Assembly: GCF_010894435.1 (NCBI RefSeq)
Contig: NZ_JAAIXZ010000002.1
Coordinates: 620,001-684,000, forward strand
Length of the DNA: 64,000 bases
Direction of reading: 5' to 3'
DNA from: Pyxidicoccus trucidator
GTDB lineage: Bacteria > Myxococcota > Myxococcia > Myxococcales > Myxococcaceae
A program made the position numbers and the translations under genes. The number at the start of each line of letters is the position of its first letter. Within the stretch, counting starts at the first letter, position 1. A model generated the notes under the pieces. The model saw only the letters and a list, made by a program, of their open reading frames with translations. It made no database searches and had not been told where the DNA came from. Below, one piece after another: positions 17,727 through 26,748 of the stretch.

Positions 17727-18878
17727 CTACCAGGAGGACGTCTGCTCGGGCAGCTCCACCGTGAAGGTGCTGCCCAGGTTGACGCGGCTCACCACCGTCA
17801 GCTTGCCGCCCATGGCCTCCACCAGGGCGCGCGCCACGGTGAGGCCCAGGCCGGCGCCCTTCTCGGGCGCCTTCGTCGTGTAGTAGGGCTCGAACACGGC
17901 CCCCACCTCGTCCTCGAAGATGCCGATGCCGGTGTCCTTGACGAACATGCAGGGGCCGAACTCGCCGAAGATGTCCGGCAGCTCCACGCCCACGTGGATG
18001 CGGCGCGGACGGTCCTTCACGTCCTCCACCGCGTCCGCCGCGTTGGCCAGCAGCTCCACCAGCACCTGCTCCAGCTGGCGCCGGTTGAAGACCACCGCAA
18101 TCGGATCTCTCGGCAGCAGCACCTTCACCTCGGCGGAGCCCAGGCGGCCGGCGGCGCGCATCCGCTCCACCACGACGGGCACCACCTCGCGCAGGTCGAA
18201 GCGCTGGATGTCCTTGGGGCTGGTGGGGCCCAGCGACAGGAGATGCTGGCCGTGCAGCCGCATCTGCTCGCCCGCCACGCCCAGCTTCTTCAGCTCCGAG
18301 ACTTCCGGCGGCAGGCCCTGCATGGCCCGCGACTGCACGTGCGCCAGGGCCTGTTGCAGCCCCTCGCCCACTCGGCCCAGGTTCTGCGCCACGTCCGCCG
18401 CCAGCGTGCCCAGGCGCGCCAGCCGCTCCATCTCCACCCAGCGCTTGCGCGGGTCGAGCATCGCCTCGGCGCGCATGCCCCCCGCCTCGCGGTGGGCCTT
18501 CAGCTCAAGCAAGGTGTGCACCCTGACCTTCAGCTCCAGTGGATCCAACGGCTCGGTGATGAGCAGGTCGTCAACGCCCGCCTCCAGGACCTCGCGGCGC
18601 GTCTGCCGGTCCGCGCTGGGGGTGAGCATGAGCACGGGCAGCGCCGGGCCGCCCAGCTCCGCCAGGAGCCGCCGGTAGGTCGCGAGCCCGTCCGTGCCGG
18701 GCCGCTCCACGTCCAGGAGCACCAGGTCCGCGGACTGCCGTGACGCCGTGGCGGCGGCGGCTTTCCCGCTGGTGGGCAGCACGTCATAGCCGGCTGGTGC
18801 GAGGATGGAGCACAGCCGCTCCATGTCGCTCGACCCGACGTCCACAGCCAGCACCCGAGGCCGGTACGTTGCGGTCAT
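17727..18878 (-). CDS. Receiver domain fused to histidine-kinase ATPase, both degenerate
   Basis: A 383-residue protein. Residues about 5-125 are a receiver domain that keeps the phosphoacceptor Asp (DLVLLDVERPGTDG). It has lost one residue of the acidic pair (LAVDVG instead of VDDx) and the conserved Lys (TEPLD instead of TKPxD). Residues about 150-215 correspond to the dimerisation helix, but the H-box reads GTLAADVAQNLGRV, with Gln where the phosphorylated His should be. The ATPase domain is intact: ELLANAADAVED, DTGIGI and GAGLGL. It probably works as a pseudokinase or scaffold. The start is ATG 18878 (GGAG 9 bases upstream); ATG 18896 is an alternative. Confidence 0.88.
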   Translation of the reverse strand: MTATYRPRVLAVDVGSSDMERLCSILAPAGYDVLPTSGKAAAATASRQSADLVLLDVERPGTDGLATYRRLLAELGGPALPVLMLTPSADRQTRREVLEAGVDDLLITEPLDPLELKVRVHTLLELKAHREAGGMRAEAMLDPRKRWVEMERLARLGTLAADVAQNLGRVGEGLQQALAHVQSRAMQGLPPEVSELKKLGVAGEQMRLHGQHLLSLGPTSPKDIQRFDLREVVPVVVERMRAAGRLGSAEVKVLLPRDPIAVVFNRRQLEQVLVELLANAADAVEDVKDRPRRIHVGVELPDIFGEFGPCMFVKDTGIGIFEDEVGAVFEPYYTTKAPEKGAGLGLTVARALVEAMGGKLTVVSRVNLGSTFTVELPEQTSSW

Positions 18879-18959
18879 TCCCGTCGTCTCCAGCATCACG
18901 CCACCCCACCACAATGGTGACCGGGCCAGCTTCACCCGGGTGTTTCCAGCAGTACCTAC

Positions 18960-19024
18960 GAACCGCATACCGGACTGGATGCGACTTCCCCCCCGGAGCC
19001 TGCTTCCAGTCCGGTACGCGGTTC
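18960..19024. repeat. 19-base inverted repeat in a 370-base gene-free gap
   Basis: gaaccgcataccggactgg (18960-18978) and ccagtccggtacgcggttc (19006-19024) are reverse complements at 18 of 19 positions, separated by 27 bases. The gap 18897-19252 has no convincing gene. The repeat lies about 60 bases upstream of the degenerate kinase gene and could be its operator, or a structured or mobile repeat. Confidence 0.6.
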
Positions 19025-19187
19025 GATACGCAGCAGTCACCATGCGAGGTGCGTGCCGCTCCAGTGACACTGGTTTGTTCGGTGTCTGCTGGAAGTCCGG
19101 TTTTTGCGCCCCAGTAACATCAAGGGGTTGCGCTGTCGGCTCCGGTACGGGACCCCCACCCGCCGTGTTGCTCAGCGGACGGCCAGG

Positions 19188-19238
19188 GGTCACTCATGAC
19201 CAGGAATCATTAATGACCCGGGTATGGAAAGACCCGGG
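19188..19238. terminator. Cluster of palindromes after the ABC permease gene
   Basis: Three adjacent palindromes: ggtcactcatgacc (19188-19201), tcattaatga (19207-19216), and cccgggt/acccggg around an 8-base loop (19217-19238). The last lies 14 bases past the end of the minus-strand permease gene and could terminate it; the AT-rich ones may be protein-binding sites. Confidence 0.4.
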
Positions 19239-19252
19239 CCTTGGTGCGAGCC

Positions 19253-20182
19253 TCAGCGCGACTCCTGCTCATAGGGCACGCCGAGGGCGGCGGGGGCATT
19301 GCTGCGCTGCCCCTGGAGGGTGAGGAGGGTGAGGGTGAGCACGTAGGGGAGTGCCTGCAACATGCCCTGAGGTACGACGTCCACCAGCCCGGGGACGCTG
19401 GAGGCGAGGCCGATTCTCAGCGCATCACCAAATGCGAAAAAGAGGGCGGCGAGGAAGGCGCCCACGGGCGTCCACCGGCCGAACACCATGGCGGCCAGGG
19501 CCATGAAGCCCAGGCCCGCGGGGGTGTGCTGCTCGAAGCGGTTCAGCACGGACGTGGACAGCACGGCGCCGCCCAGGCCCGCCAGCAGCCCGCCTCCCAG
19601 CACCGCGCCCCAGCGCAGGCCCGCGACGCTCAGGCCCAGGGTGCCCACCGCGTGGGGCTTGTCGCCCACGGCGCGCAGCCGCAGGCCCAGGGGCGTGCGC
19701 GTCAGCAGGAAGTGGAGGGCGAAGGGCAGCAGCAGCGCGAGGTACGTGGGCGCGGAGTGGTTGCCCAGCGCGCCCAGCACGGGCACCGACGCGAGCCCGG
19801 GCAAGTCCCAGCGCGACAGCTGCTGGATGGGCGGCGTGCCGTTGGGGCCGAAGTGGGACTCCAGCAGGAAGGTGCCGCCGGCCAGGGCCACCAGGTTGAG
19901 GGCGATGCCGGACACCACCTGGTCCGAGCGCCAGCGGATGCTCAGGAAGCCGTGCACCGCGGCCAGCGCCGCGCCGGCGAGCATGCCGGCCACGACGGCC
20001 AGGGGCGTGGGCATGACGAGCGCCGCCACCGCCGCGCAGAAGGCCCCCACGCGCATCATGCCCTCCACGCCCACGGACACCACGCCGGCGCGCTCGGAGA
20101 GCACCGCGCCCAGGGCGGCGAAGACGAGCGCGGGCATCGCGTCCAGGGTGGAGAAGAGGAGCGAGTGCACGACTTCAAGCAC
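19253..20182 (-). CDS. Nucleoside-type ABC transporter permease 2 (NupQ/YufQ-like)
   Basis: A 309-residue membrane protein with about eight helices of the branched-chain/ribose permease fold (BPD_transp_2). Features shared with NupQ-type permeases include the early LGAVLSERAGVVSVGVEGMM and LRAVGDKPHAVGTLGLSV. Its GTG start overlaps the stop of the previous permease gene by 8 bases (GTGCTTGA), so translation is likely coupled. It is the last of four genes encoding binding protein, ATPase and two permeases. Confidence 0.9.
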   Translation of the reverse strand: MLEVVHSLLFSTLDAMPALVFAALGAVLSERAGVVSVGVEGMMRVGAFCAAVAALVMPTPLAVVAGMLAGAALAAVHGFLSIRWRSDQVVSGIALNLVALAGGTFLLESHFGPNGTPPIQQLSRWDLPGLASVPVLGALGNHSAPTYLALLLPFALHFLLTRTPLGLRLRAVGDKPHAVGTLGLSVAGLRWGAVLGGGLLAGLGGAVLSTSVLNRFEQHTPAGLGFMALAAMVFGRWTPVGAFLAALFFAFGDALRIGLASSVPGLVDVVPQGMLQALPYVLTLTLLTLQGQRSNAPAALGVPYEQESR

Positions 20183-21302
20183 GGGGCACCTCCACCACCG
20201 CGGGGGCGGCGGCCGGCGCCGCGGGCTGGCGGCGGCGCAGCATGGCGAGCCACACCATGCGGCCGGCGACGAAGAGCAGCGCGAGGCCCTGGATGAGCTC
20301 GGGGAAGCTCTTGTGCACGTCCAGCAGCTGCATGCGCGTGCCGCCCGCGCGCAGCACGCCGAAGAAGAGGGCAGCCAGCGTGGCGCCCAGCGGGTGGTTG
20401 TTGCCGATGAGGGCGATGGCGATGCCGTCGAAGCCGTAGGGCGCGCCCAGCGAGCCGGGGTAGCGCCCCTCGGTGCCCAGCACCAGCACCGCGCCCGCGA
20501 GCCCGGCCATGGAGCCGGCCAGCGCCATGGCCAGGCCGGTGCGCCGCGCCACCGGCACTCCGGCGGTGCGCGCGGCCTCGGCGCCCAGGCCCACCGCGCG
20601 CGTCTCGAAGCCGGAGCGCGTGCGCTCCAGCCAGGCCCACACCGCCACCGCCAGCAGCAGCGCCAGGGGGAAGCCCAGGTTGAGGCGGGAGAGCTCTCCC
20701 AGCAGCCGGGGCAGGGTGGCGGTGGCCTGGATTTCGGCGGTGCCGGTGATGGACTGGCCGGCCTCGGCCACGCCACGCAGCGGGCCGATGACGAGCCAGT
20801 TGTCCACCAGGCGCAGCGCCACCCAGTTGAGCATGATGGTGGAGATGACCTCGTGCACGCCCCGGTACAGCTTGAGGAGCGCGGCGAGGCCCGCCCAGGC
20901 GGCCCCCGCGAGTGCCGCGGCGAGCAGCGCCGCGGGAATATGCAGCACGGCGGGCAGGGCCACGTGGGCGCCCACCACCGCGGCTGCGAGCGCGCCGAGA
21001 ATCATCTGCCCCTGCGCGCCGATGTTGAAGAGGCCGACCTTGAAGGCCACGGCCACGGACAGGCCGGTGAGGGTGAGCAGCGCGGCCTTCATCGCGGCCT
21101 CGCCCAGGGGCCGGGTGAGGACGGTGGCGGCGGCTCCGTCGAGGTAGCCCGGCCAGTTGCCGATGCCCCCCCACAGCATTTGTAGGTACGCGTCGGTTGC
21201 GGTGCCGGGCGTCATCGTCAGGGCGATGAGCACCCAGCAGACCGCGAGCGCCAGCAGCACGGAGAGCACCGAGGGAAGGGCCTGTCTCAGGCGCTCATGC
21301 AT
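20175..21302 (-). CDS. Nucleoside-type ABC transporter permease 1 (NupP/YufP-like)
   Basis: A 375-residue permease of the same fold, with the NupP hallmark KVGLFNIGAQGQMILGA and the coupling segment RTAGVPVARR. The N-terminus has one extra helix before the core. Its ATG at 21302 overlaps the end of the ATPase gene by 8 bases (21295-21302). It should form the heterodimeric channel with the following permease. Confidence 0.92.
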   Translation of the reverse strand: MHERLRQALPSVLSVLLALAVCWVLIALTMTPGTATDAYLQMLWGGIGNWPGYLDGAAATVLTRPLGEAAMKAALLTLTGLSVAVAFKVGLFNIGAQGQMILGALAAAVVGAHVALPAVLHIPAALLAAALAGAAWAGLAALLKLYRGVHEVISTIMLNWVALRLVDNWLVIGPLRGVAEAGQSITGTAEIQATATLPRLLGELSRLNLGFPLALLLAVAVWAWLERTRSGFETRAVGLGAEAARTAGVPVARRTGLAMALAGSMAGLAGAVLVLGTEGRYPGSLGAPYGFDGIAIALIGNNHPLGATLAALFFGVLRAGGTRMQLLDVHKSFPELIQGLALLFVAGRMVWLAMLRRRQPAAPAAAPAVVEVPRA

Positions 21303-22839
21303 GGCCCGGCTCCGCTCCCAGCATGCGCCGTCCCAGCTCCCGCTCGTCGTACTCGGGCCGGGTGAAGTGGCCCGTCACGCGGCCCTCGAAGAAGACATAG
21401 ACGCGGTCCGCCAGCGCGAGCACTTCCTCCAGGTCCAGGGAGACCAGCACGGTGCCGGTGCCCTGCGCGCGCGCCTCGCGCAGCTTCGCGTGCACCTGGG
21501 CCACCGCGCCGATGTCCAGGCCTCGCGTGGGCTGTACCACCACGAGCAGGCGGGGCCTCGCATCCAGCTCGCGCGCCACCACCACCTTCTGCTGGTTGCC
21601 GCCGGACAGCGCGTGCACGGGCAGCGTCGGGTCCGAGGGGCGCACGTCGTAGGCCTCCAGCAGGGCGCGCGTGCGCTCGCGGCGGCCGGCGAAGTCAATC
21701 CAGGAGCCCCGGGCGAAGGGCGGCCGCGTGTGCCGGCCCAGGGCCACGTTCTCCTCCACGGTGAGTGCCCGCACCACCGCGCGGCGCAGCCGGTCCTCGG
21801 GCACGTGGCCCACGCCGCGCTCGCGCGCCTGGGCCGGGGTGAGGCCCTCGAGCGGACCTCCGAGCAGGGTGCCGCCGCCGGACGTCAGCGGGCGGAGGCC
21901 GGTGAGGACCTCGGCCAGCTCTCGCTGCCCGTTGCCGTCCACGCCCGCGATGCCGACGATTTCACCCGCGCGCACGGTGAGGTCCACGCCACGCAGCGCC
22001 GGGCGGCCGTTGTCCCCCACGGCCTGGAGCCCTCGCGCTTCCAGGAGCACCTCGCCCGCCGGTGTCGCCGGGGGCTGCGCGGTCGCGAGCGGCGGGGCGT
22101 GCTCGCCAGCATCCACCAGGTGCCGGTGGCCCTCGCCGACCATGAGCGTGGCCAGTTGCTCGACGGTGGTCTCCGCGGCGCGCACCTCGGCCACCACCCG
22201 GCCCCGGCGCATGACGGCGACCCGGTCGGCCACGCCCAGCACCTCTCTCAGCTTGTGGCTGATGAGCACCACGGTGCGCCCCTGCGCGACGAGGCCGCGC
22301 ATGACCCGGGCCAGCTCGTCCGCCTCCTGTGGAGTGAGGACGGCGGTGGGCTCGTCGAGCACGAGCACCTGGGCGCCCCGGTGGAGCGCCTTGACGATTT
22401 CCACCTTCTGCTGCGAGCCCACGGTGAGGGTGTCCACGCGGGCGCGCGGCTCCAGGTTGAAGCCGAAGCGGGCACAGGTGGCGGCCACCTCGCTGACCGC
22501 GCGCTCCATGTCGAACAGGCCGCGGCGCGTGGGCTCGCGGCCGAGCACCACGTTCTCCGCCACCGTCAGCGTGGGCACGAGCATGAAGTGCTGGTGCACC
22601 ATGCCGATGCCCCGGGCAATCGCGTCGCGCGGGCTCTTGAAGCGCACGGGCTGCCCGCCCACGGACACCTCGCCCACGTCGGGCTGGTAGAGGCCGTAGA
22701 GGACGTTCATCAGGCTGGACTTGCCCGCGCCGTTCTCCCCCACCACGGCGAGCAGCTCGCCGGCGCGGATGTCGAGCGACGCGTCCGCCAGCGAGACGCA
22801 GGTGCCGAACGCCTTGTGGATGTGACGGAGGGAAATCAG
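21295..22839 (-). CDS. Nucleoside-type ABC transporter ATPase (NupO/YufO-like), apparent CTG start
   Basis: A double-ATPase protein of 514 residues. Domain 1 has Walker A GENGAGKS, an atypical signature TVGSQQK and Walker B VLVLDEPTAVL. Domain 2 has the degenerate Walker A GVDGNGQRE usual for this family, signature LSGGNQQKV and a Walker B VVVQPTRGLD. Residues ISLRHIHKAFG precede the first Walker A in frame, but no ATG, GTG or TTG occurs before it. The best start is CTG at 22839, which overlaps the TGA of the binding-protein gene (CTGA); ATT two codons in is the other choice. The catalytic site is in domain 1. Confidence 0.9.
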   Translation of the reverse strand: MISLRHIHKAFGTCVSLADASLDIRAGELLAVVGENGAGKSSLMNVLYGLYQPDVGEVSVGGQPVRFKSPRDAIARGIGMVHQHFMLVPTLTVAENVVLGREPTRRGLFDMERAVSEVAATCARFGFNLEPRARVDTLTVGSQQKVEIVKALHRGAQVLVLDEPTAVLTPQEADELARVMRGLVAQGRTVVLISHKLREVLGVADRVAVMRRGRVVAEVRAAETTVEQLATLMVGEGHRHLVDAGEHAPPLATAQPPATPAGEVLLEARGLQAVGDNGRPALRGVDLTVRAGEIVGIAGVDGNGQRELAEVLTGLRPLTSGGGTLLGGPLEGLTPAQARERGVGHVPEDRLRRAVVRALTVEENVALGRHTRPPFARGSWIDFAGRRERTRALLEAYDVRPSDPTLPVHALSGGNQQKVVVARELDARPRLLVVVQPTRGLDIGAVAQVHAKLREARAQGTGTVLVSLDLEEVLALADRVYVFFEGRVTGHFTRPEYDERELGRRMLGAEPGHA

Positions 22840-24023
22840 GGCGCGGCAGCCTGGAAGGTGACGAGGTCGGCCGGCACGGCGGGCACCTGGAGCTGCCCGG
22901 AGACGATGCGCTGGCGCAGGGCCTCCACCTTCTGGAGCGCCTCCGCCTTGCCCGGGAAGTCCAGCCGCACCTCGGCCATGCCCACGCCGTTCTCCTTGAG
23001 GCCGAGCAGCTGCTCACCCGCGGAGAACTTCCCCTCCACCAGGTCCTTCGCCGCCTGGTAGATGGCCAGGTCGGTGTGCTTCATCATCGACGTGAGGATG
23101 GCGTCCGGCGCCACGTGCGACTGGTCCGAGTCCACGCCGATGGCGTACACGCTCTTGCCCGCGGCGCGCGCCTCCTGCACCGCCTGGATGACGCCGATGC
23201 CGTCCGCGCCCGCGGCGTGGAAGAGGATGTCCGCGCCCTTGGAGATGAGGTCCTGCGCCACCTGCTTGCCGGCGGCCATGTTGTTGAAGCTGCCGGTGTA
23301 GACGGCCGTGAGGGACTGGGCGGCCTGGGGGTTGGTCGTCTTCACGCCCGCGCGGTAGCCCACCTCGAAGCGCTGGATGAGGGGCACCTCGATGCCGCCC
23401 ACGAAGCCCACCTTGTTCGTCTTCGTCACCAGCCCGGCCAGGGCGCCGACGAGGAAGCTGCCCTCCTGCTCCTTGAAGAGGACGGTGCGCACATTGGGGA
23501 GCCTCAGCACCTTGCCCTGCGCGTCCAGCACCTGGCTGTCGATGAGCAGGAACTGCGCCTTGGGGTTCTCCTGGGCGGCGCTGCGCACGGCGTTGGCGAG
23601 CATGTAGCCATTGCCCACGGTGAGCTGGGCGCCCTGGTCCACGAGGAGCTGGAGGTTGGGGGTGTAGTCCTCCTGGGCCTTGCTCTGGAGCACCATCGGC
23701 TTCACCGGCAGGGGCTGGATGGAGGAGGCCATCGAGGCCAGGAAGGGCGGGAGCGACTTGCGGACCTCGTCGGGGGTGGCGTCCACGTACTTGCCCCCCT
23801 CGTAGCGCTTGCCGGCGGCGTACAGCTCCAGGCCGCGCAGGGCGGCGTCGTTGAAGGAGTGGTCGCCACGGCCGCCCACGTCGATGACGAGCCCCACGGG
23901 GATGGGCTTGTTCGCGGGCTGGGGGGCGGTGGCGCCCGGGGTAGCGGCGGGGGGCGGCTCTTCCTTCTTGGAGCACGCGCACAGGAGGGCGGCGAGGGCG
24001 AGGACCTGGAGGCGGAGCATCAT
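22836..24023 (-). CDS. BMP-family nucleoside-binding lipoprotein
   Basis: A 395-residue lipoprotein (lipobox LLCAC near residue 16, then a Pro/Ala linker). The mature part is a Bmp/Med-type periplasmic binding protein: IPVGLVIDVGGRGDHSFNDAA, VGFVGGIEVPLIQRFEVGYRAGV and FHAAGADGIGVIQAVQEA. Members bind purine and pyrimidine nucleosides. It is the first gene of the transporter operon and is divergent from the pyrimidine-nucleoside phosphorylase gene, with only 76 bases between them, so uptake and breakdown may be jointly controlled. Confidence 0.93.
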   Translation of the reverse strand: MMLRLQVLALAALLCACSKKEEPPPAATPGATAPQPANKPIPVGLVIDVGGRGDHSFNDAALRGLELYAAGKRYEGGKYVDATPDEVRKSLPPFLASMASSIQPLPVKPMVLQSKAQEDYTPNLQLLVDQGAQLTVGNGYMLANAVRSAAQENPKAQFLLIDSQVLDAQGKVLRLPNVRTVLFKEQEGSFLVGALAGLVTKTNKVGFVGGIEVPLIQRFEVGYRAGVKTTNPQAAQSLTAVYTGSFNNMAAGKQVAQDLISKGADILFHAAGADGIGVIQAVQEARAAGKSVYAIGVDSDQSHVAPDAILTSMMKHTDLAIYQAAKDLVEGKFSAGEQLLGLKENGVGMAEVRLDFPGKAEALQKVEALRQRIVSGQLQVPAVPADLVTFQAAAP

Positions 24024-24099
24024 GCTGGCTATCTACCAGATGAAGCCCTGCCTTTCCCGGAGTGCATGAGGGGGTGGGTTCCTGGTATGGGCTGGCCCC

Positions 24100-25404
24100 G
24101 TGCAACCCTACGAGCTCATCAAGGCAAAGCGCGATGGCGGCCGGCTGGACCCGGCGGACATTCGTGCGTTCATCCAGGCGTATACGGCGGGGACGGTGGC
24201 GGACTACCAGATGGCGGCCATGTGCATGGCCATCTTCTTCAAGGGACTCGACTCCCGGGAGCTGGGGGCCTGGGCCCGCGCCATGCTGGAGTCCGGCGAG
24301 GTGCTGGACCTGTCGGACACTCCCGCGGTGAAGGTGGACAAGCACTCGACGGGTGGGGTGGGGGACAAGGTGTCGCTCAGCCTGGCGCCGCTGGCGGCGG
24401 CCTGCGGGGTGCCGGTGCCGATGATTTCCGGCCGGGGCCTGGGGCACACGGGCGGGACGCTGGACAAGCTGGAGTCGATTCCGGGCTTCAACGTCAACCT
24501 GCCCACGTCCGAGTACCGGCGGCTGGTGCGCGAGGTGGGCTGCTGCCTGATTGGCCAGACGGCGCAGGTGGCTCCGGCGGACAAGAAGCTCTACGCGCTG
24601 CGCGACGTGACGGCGACGGTGGACTGCATCCCGCTGATTGCGTCCTCCATCATGAGCAAGAAGCTGGCGGAGGGCATCGACGCGCTGGTGCTGGACGTGA
24701 AGGTGGGCAGCGGGGCCTTCATGAAGCGCGACGAGGACGCGCGCACGCTGGCGCGGACGATGATTGGCCTGGGCGCGGAGATGGGGAAGAAGGTGGTGGC
24801 CCTGCTCACGGACATGGACCAGCCGCTGGGGCGCAAGGTGGGCAACGCGCTGGAGGTGGAGGAGGCGGTGGACATGCTCCGCGGCGAGGCTCCGGACGAC
24901 TACACGGAGATTACCTACGCGCTGACGGCGGAGATGCTGGTGCTGGGGAAGAAGGCGGCGACGGTGGAGGAGGCGCGGGAGAAACTGCGCAAGGTGGTGG
25001 AGGACGGCAGCGCGGTGCGCAAGCTGAAGGAAATCGTCCAGTCGCAGGGCGGAGACCCGCGCGCGATTGATGACTACTCGCTGCTGCCGCGGGCGCGGTC
25101 CACGGTGGACGTGGTGGCGCCGCGCGACGGGTGGGTGACGGCGATTGATACGGAGGGCGTGGGCCTGGCGGGCGTGGCGCTGGGGGCGGGGCGGCAGCGG
25201 GTGGACAGCAAGATTGACCCGGCCGTGGGCTTCACGCTGCTGAAGAAGACCGGCGAGCCGGTGAAGCAGGGCGAGCCCGTGGTGCGGGTGCACTACAACG
25301 ACGCGGGCCCGGTGGAGGACGTGAAGACGCGCCTGCTGGCGGCGTACCGTTTCGGAGACGCGGCGCCTCCGGCCCGGCCGCTGGTGCGGGAGCGGGTGGA
25401 GTAG
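24100..25404 (+). CDS. deoA: Pyrimidine-nucleoside (thymidine) phosphorylase
   Basis: A 434-residue enzyme that splits thymidine, deoxyuridine or uridine with phosphate to the base and (deoxy)ribose-1-phosphate. The family signature is complete: VDKHSTGGVGDK (phosphate site), SGRGLGHTGGTLDKLESIPGF, SSIMSKKLAEG and DVKVGSGAFM. Length and the S-I-P-G-F region fit the broad-specificity Pdp type rather better than strict DeoA. GTG start, without a clear Shine-Dalgarno sequence. It pairs with the divergent nucleoside transporter. Confidence 0.95.
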   Translation: MQPYELIKAKRDGGRLDPADIRAFIQAYTAGTVADYQMAAMCMAIFFKGLDSRELGAWARAMLESGEVLDLSDTPAVKVDKHSTGGVGDKVSLSLAPLAAACGVPVPMISGRGLGHTGGTLDKLESIPGFNVNLPTSEYRRLVREVGCCLIGQTAQVAPADKKLYALRDVTATVDCIPLIASSIMSKKLAEGIDALVLDVKVGSGAFMKRDEDARTLARTMIGLGAEMGKKVVALLTDMDQPLGRKVGNALEVEEAVDMLRGEAPDDYTEITYALTAEMLVLGKKAATVEEAREKLRKVVEDGSAVRKLKEIVQSQGGDPRAIDDYSLLPRARSTVDVVAPRDGWVTAIDTEGVGLAGVALGAGRQRVDSKIDPAVGFTLLKKTGEPVKQGEPVVRVHYNDAGPVEDVKTRLLAAYRFGDAAPPARPLVRERVE

Positions 25405-25413
25405 CCGCGCCGG

Positions 25414-25434
25414 GTGCTCCAGGTACTGGAGCAC
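25414..25434 (+). terminator. Hairpin terminator after the phosphorylase gene
   Basis: gtgctccag and ctggagcac form a perfect 9-base-pair stem with a three-base loop, 10 bases past the stop codon and followed by a short pyrimidine run. Confidence 0.6.
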
Positions 25435-25526
25435 CTTCCAGCCCGTGGCGTACTGCGCAGCGGGGCTGGTCAGCTGTCCCCCTGGCGCCGCGTCCCTGGC
25501 GCGCTGGCACCGACCGGGAGACCGTC

Positions 25527-26672
25527 ATGGGAAGCGAAGCAGACGAGAAGCTGACGTGTCCCCGCTGTGGTGGCCCGCTGGGGGAGGCCACCGTCGAACG
25601 GGGGTACTGCTTCGCCCCGTGTCTCTCGTGCGACTACGTCATGGCGGCTCCCTTCACTGCGATGATGCCTCGCGGCGTCGAGTCCGACTGGCGCCTCAGC
25701 ATCCGCTGGCGGGGCGAGAGCCCGACGCTGAAGGAGGCCGCCCTCCTGCGGCAGGTCCTTCCCCAATTGGCGAAGGACTCCATCCAGGAGGTGCGCGACG
25801 CATACAGGAACACCACGGAGTGGACCGGGCGCAACCTCTCGAAGGACACGATGCTCCAACTGCGCGCGGCCGCCGAGGCCCGCGGCTTCCAGGTGGAGTC
25901 CGAGCCGGAAGGGAAGAACGTGCCCAGGCTGGAGCTGCCCGCCTGGCCGGGCACCTTCTACGGGGTCCATTTCAGCCCCTCGTTCGACGAGAAGGGTCTC
26001 ATCGCAGCGACCTTCAGCGAGGCCGGCGACACGGTGACCATCGCCAGCGAGAGGAACGCGACGACCTCGGAGACCGTGGCCATTCCCTCCGAGCGGGGCC
26101 TGCGGTTCCTCGACGAACTCGCGGCCCTGGACCCGCTGGGCATCCCTGACGCGCTCGAGCTGGGCGCGGATGGAATCACCCTGGAGTGCCTCATCCGACA
26201 GGAGGGCGGCGTCCGGAGGTTCAATGCCTGGAGCCCTGACGCTCAGCACTCCCCCCGGCAGCACGGCTTCGTCCTGGCGCTCTACCGGCTCGCCGCGGAC
26301 CTGGCCCGCGAGCCCGCCCTGGTGGAGTTCCTGGAGCAGCTCCACGGGTACCTCGGCACCGGGGGGCTCCCCGTGAAGGTGTTCGAGGAGACTCCGCGTC
26401 GCATCCGGTTCTTCGGAGGGCTGTCGTCCCCTGACGCCGAGGCGCTGGAGGCTTTCTTCGCCTCGCTTCCTCCCGAGGAGCCCCTCCTGATGGACCTCTC
26501 GGGCTTCGAGGGAATGGGCACGCTGCTCCACCCGCTCTTCGCCCGGTTCCACGCGCGCCCTGGGCGCACGGCATGGTGGGTGAACAGGTCCGCCGCCCGT
26601 CACCTGACCGCGGCCGGCGTACCGGGCACCTGCCTGCACCCGGACCTGGAGTCGGCGCTGGCGGCCCTGTAG
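25527..26672 (+). CDS. Zinc-ribbon protein of unknown function
   Basis: A 381-residue soluble protein with no signal peptide. Residues 10-36 hold a zinc ribbon (CPRCGG, then CFAPCLSC). Residues about 72-120 (ALLRQVLPQLAKDSIQEVRDA, then MLQLRAAAEARGFQVE) resemble the ribosomal protein L7/L12 C-terminal fold used as a degenerate module in several bacterial proteins. The last 95 residues (PVKVFEETPRRIRFFGG, LLMDLSGFEGMG, TAWWVNRSAARHLTAAGV) look like a STAS-type domain, with the DLSGFEGM segment in the place of the usual DLSxxxxxDS. No catalytic site is apparent. It could be a stress or regulatory scaffold. Confidence 0.75.
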   Translation: MGSEADEKLTCPRCGGPLGEATVERGYCFAPCLSCDYVMAAPFTAMMPRGVESDWRLSIRWRGESPTLKEAALLRQVLPQLAKDSIQEVRDAYRNTTEWTGRNLSKDTMLQLRAAAEARGFQVESEPEGKNVPRLELPAWPGTFYGVHFSPSFDEKGLIAATFSEAGDTVTIASERNATTSETVAIPSERGLRFLDELAALDPLGIPDALELGADGITLECLIRQEGGVRRFNAWSPDAQHSPRQHGFVLALYRLAADLAREPALVEFLEQLHGYLGTGGLPVKVFEETPRRIRFFGGLSSPDAEALEAFFASLPPEEPLLMDLSGFEGMGTLLHPLFARFHARPGRTAWWVNRSAARHLTAAGVPGTCLHPDLESALAAL

Positions 26673-26748
26673 GGCAGCCAGGTCATCCAGCGCTTCACCC
26701 GGCCCGAAGAACGCGCCATCTTCCGGGCAGGAGGAACAGGCAGGGGAC

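Noticed and set aside
19014..19034. A tRNA-like T-loop (ggttcgatac)
   Set aside because: The flanking bases do not form the T stem, and no acceptor, D or anticodon arms surround it. The match is part of the 19-base inverted repeat.
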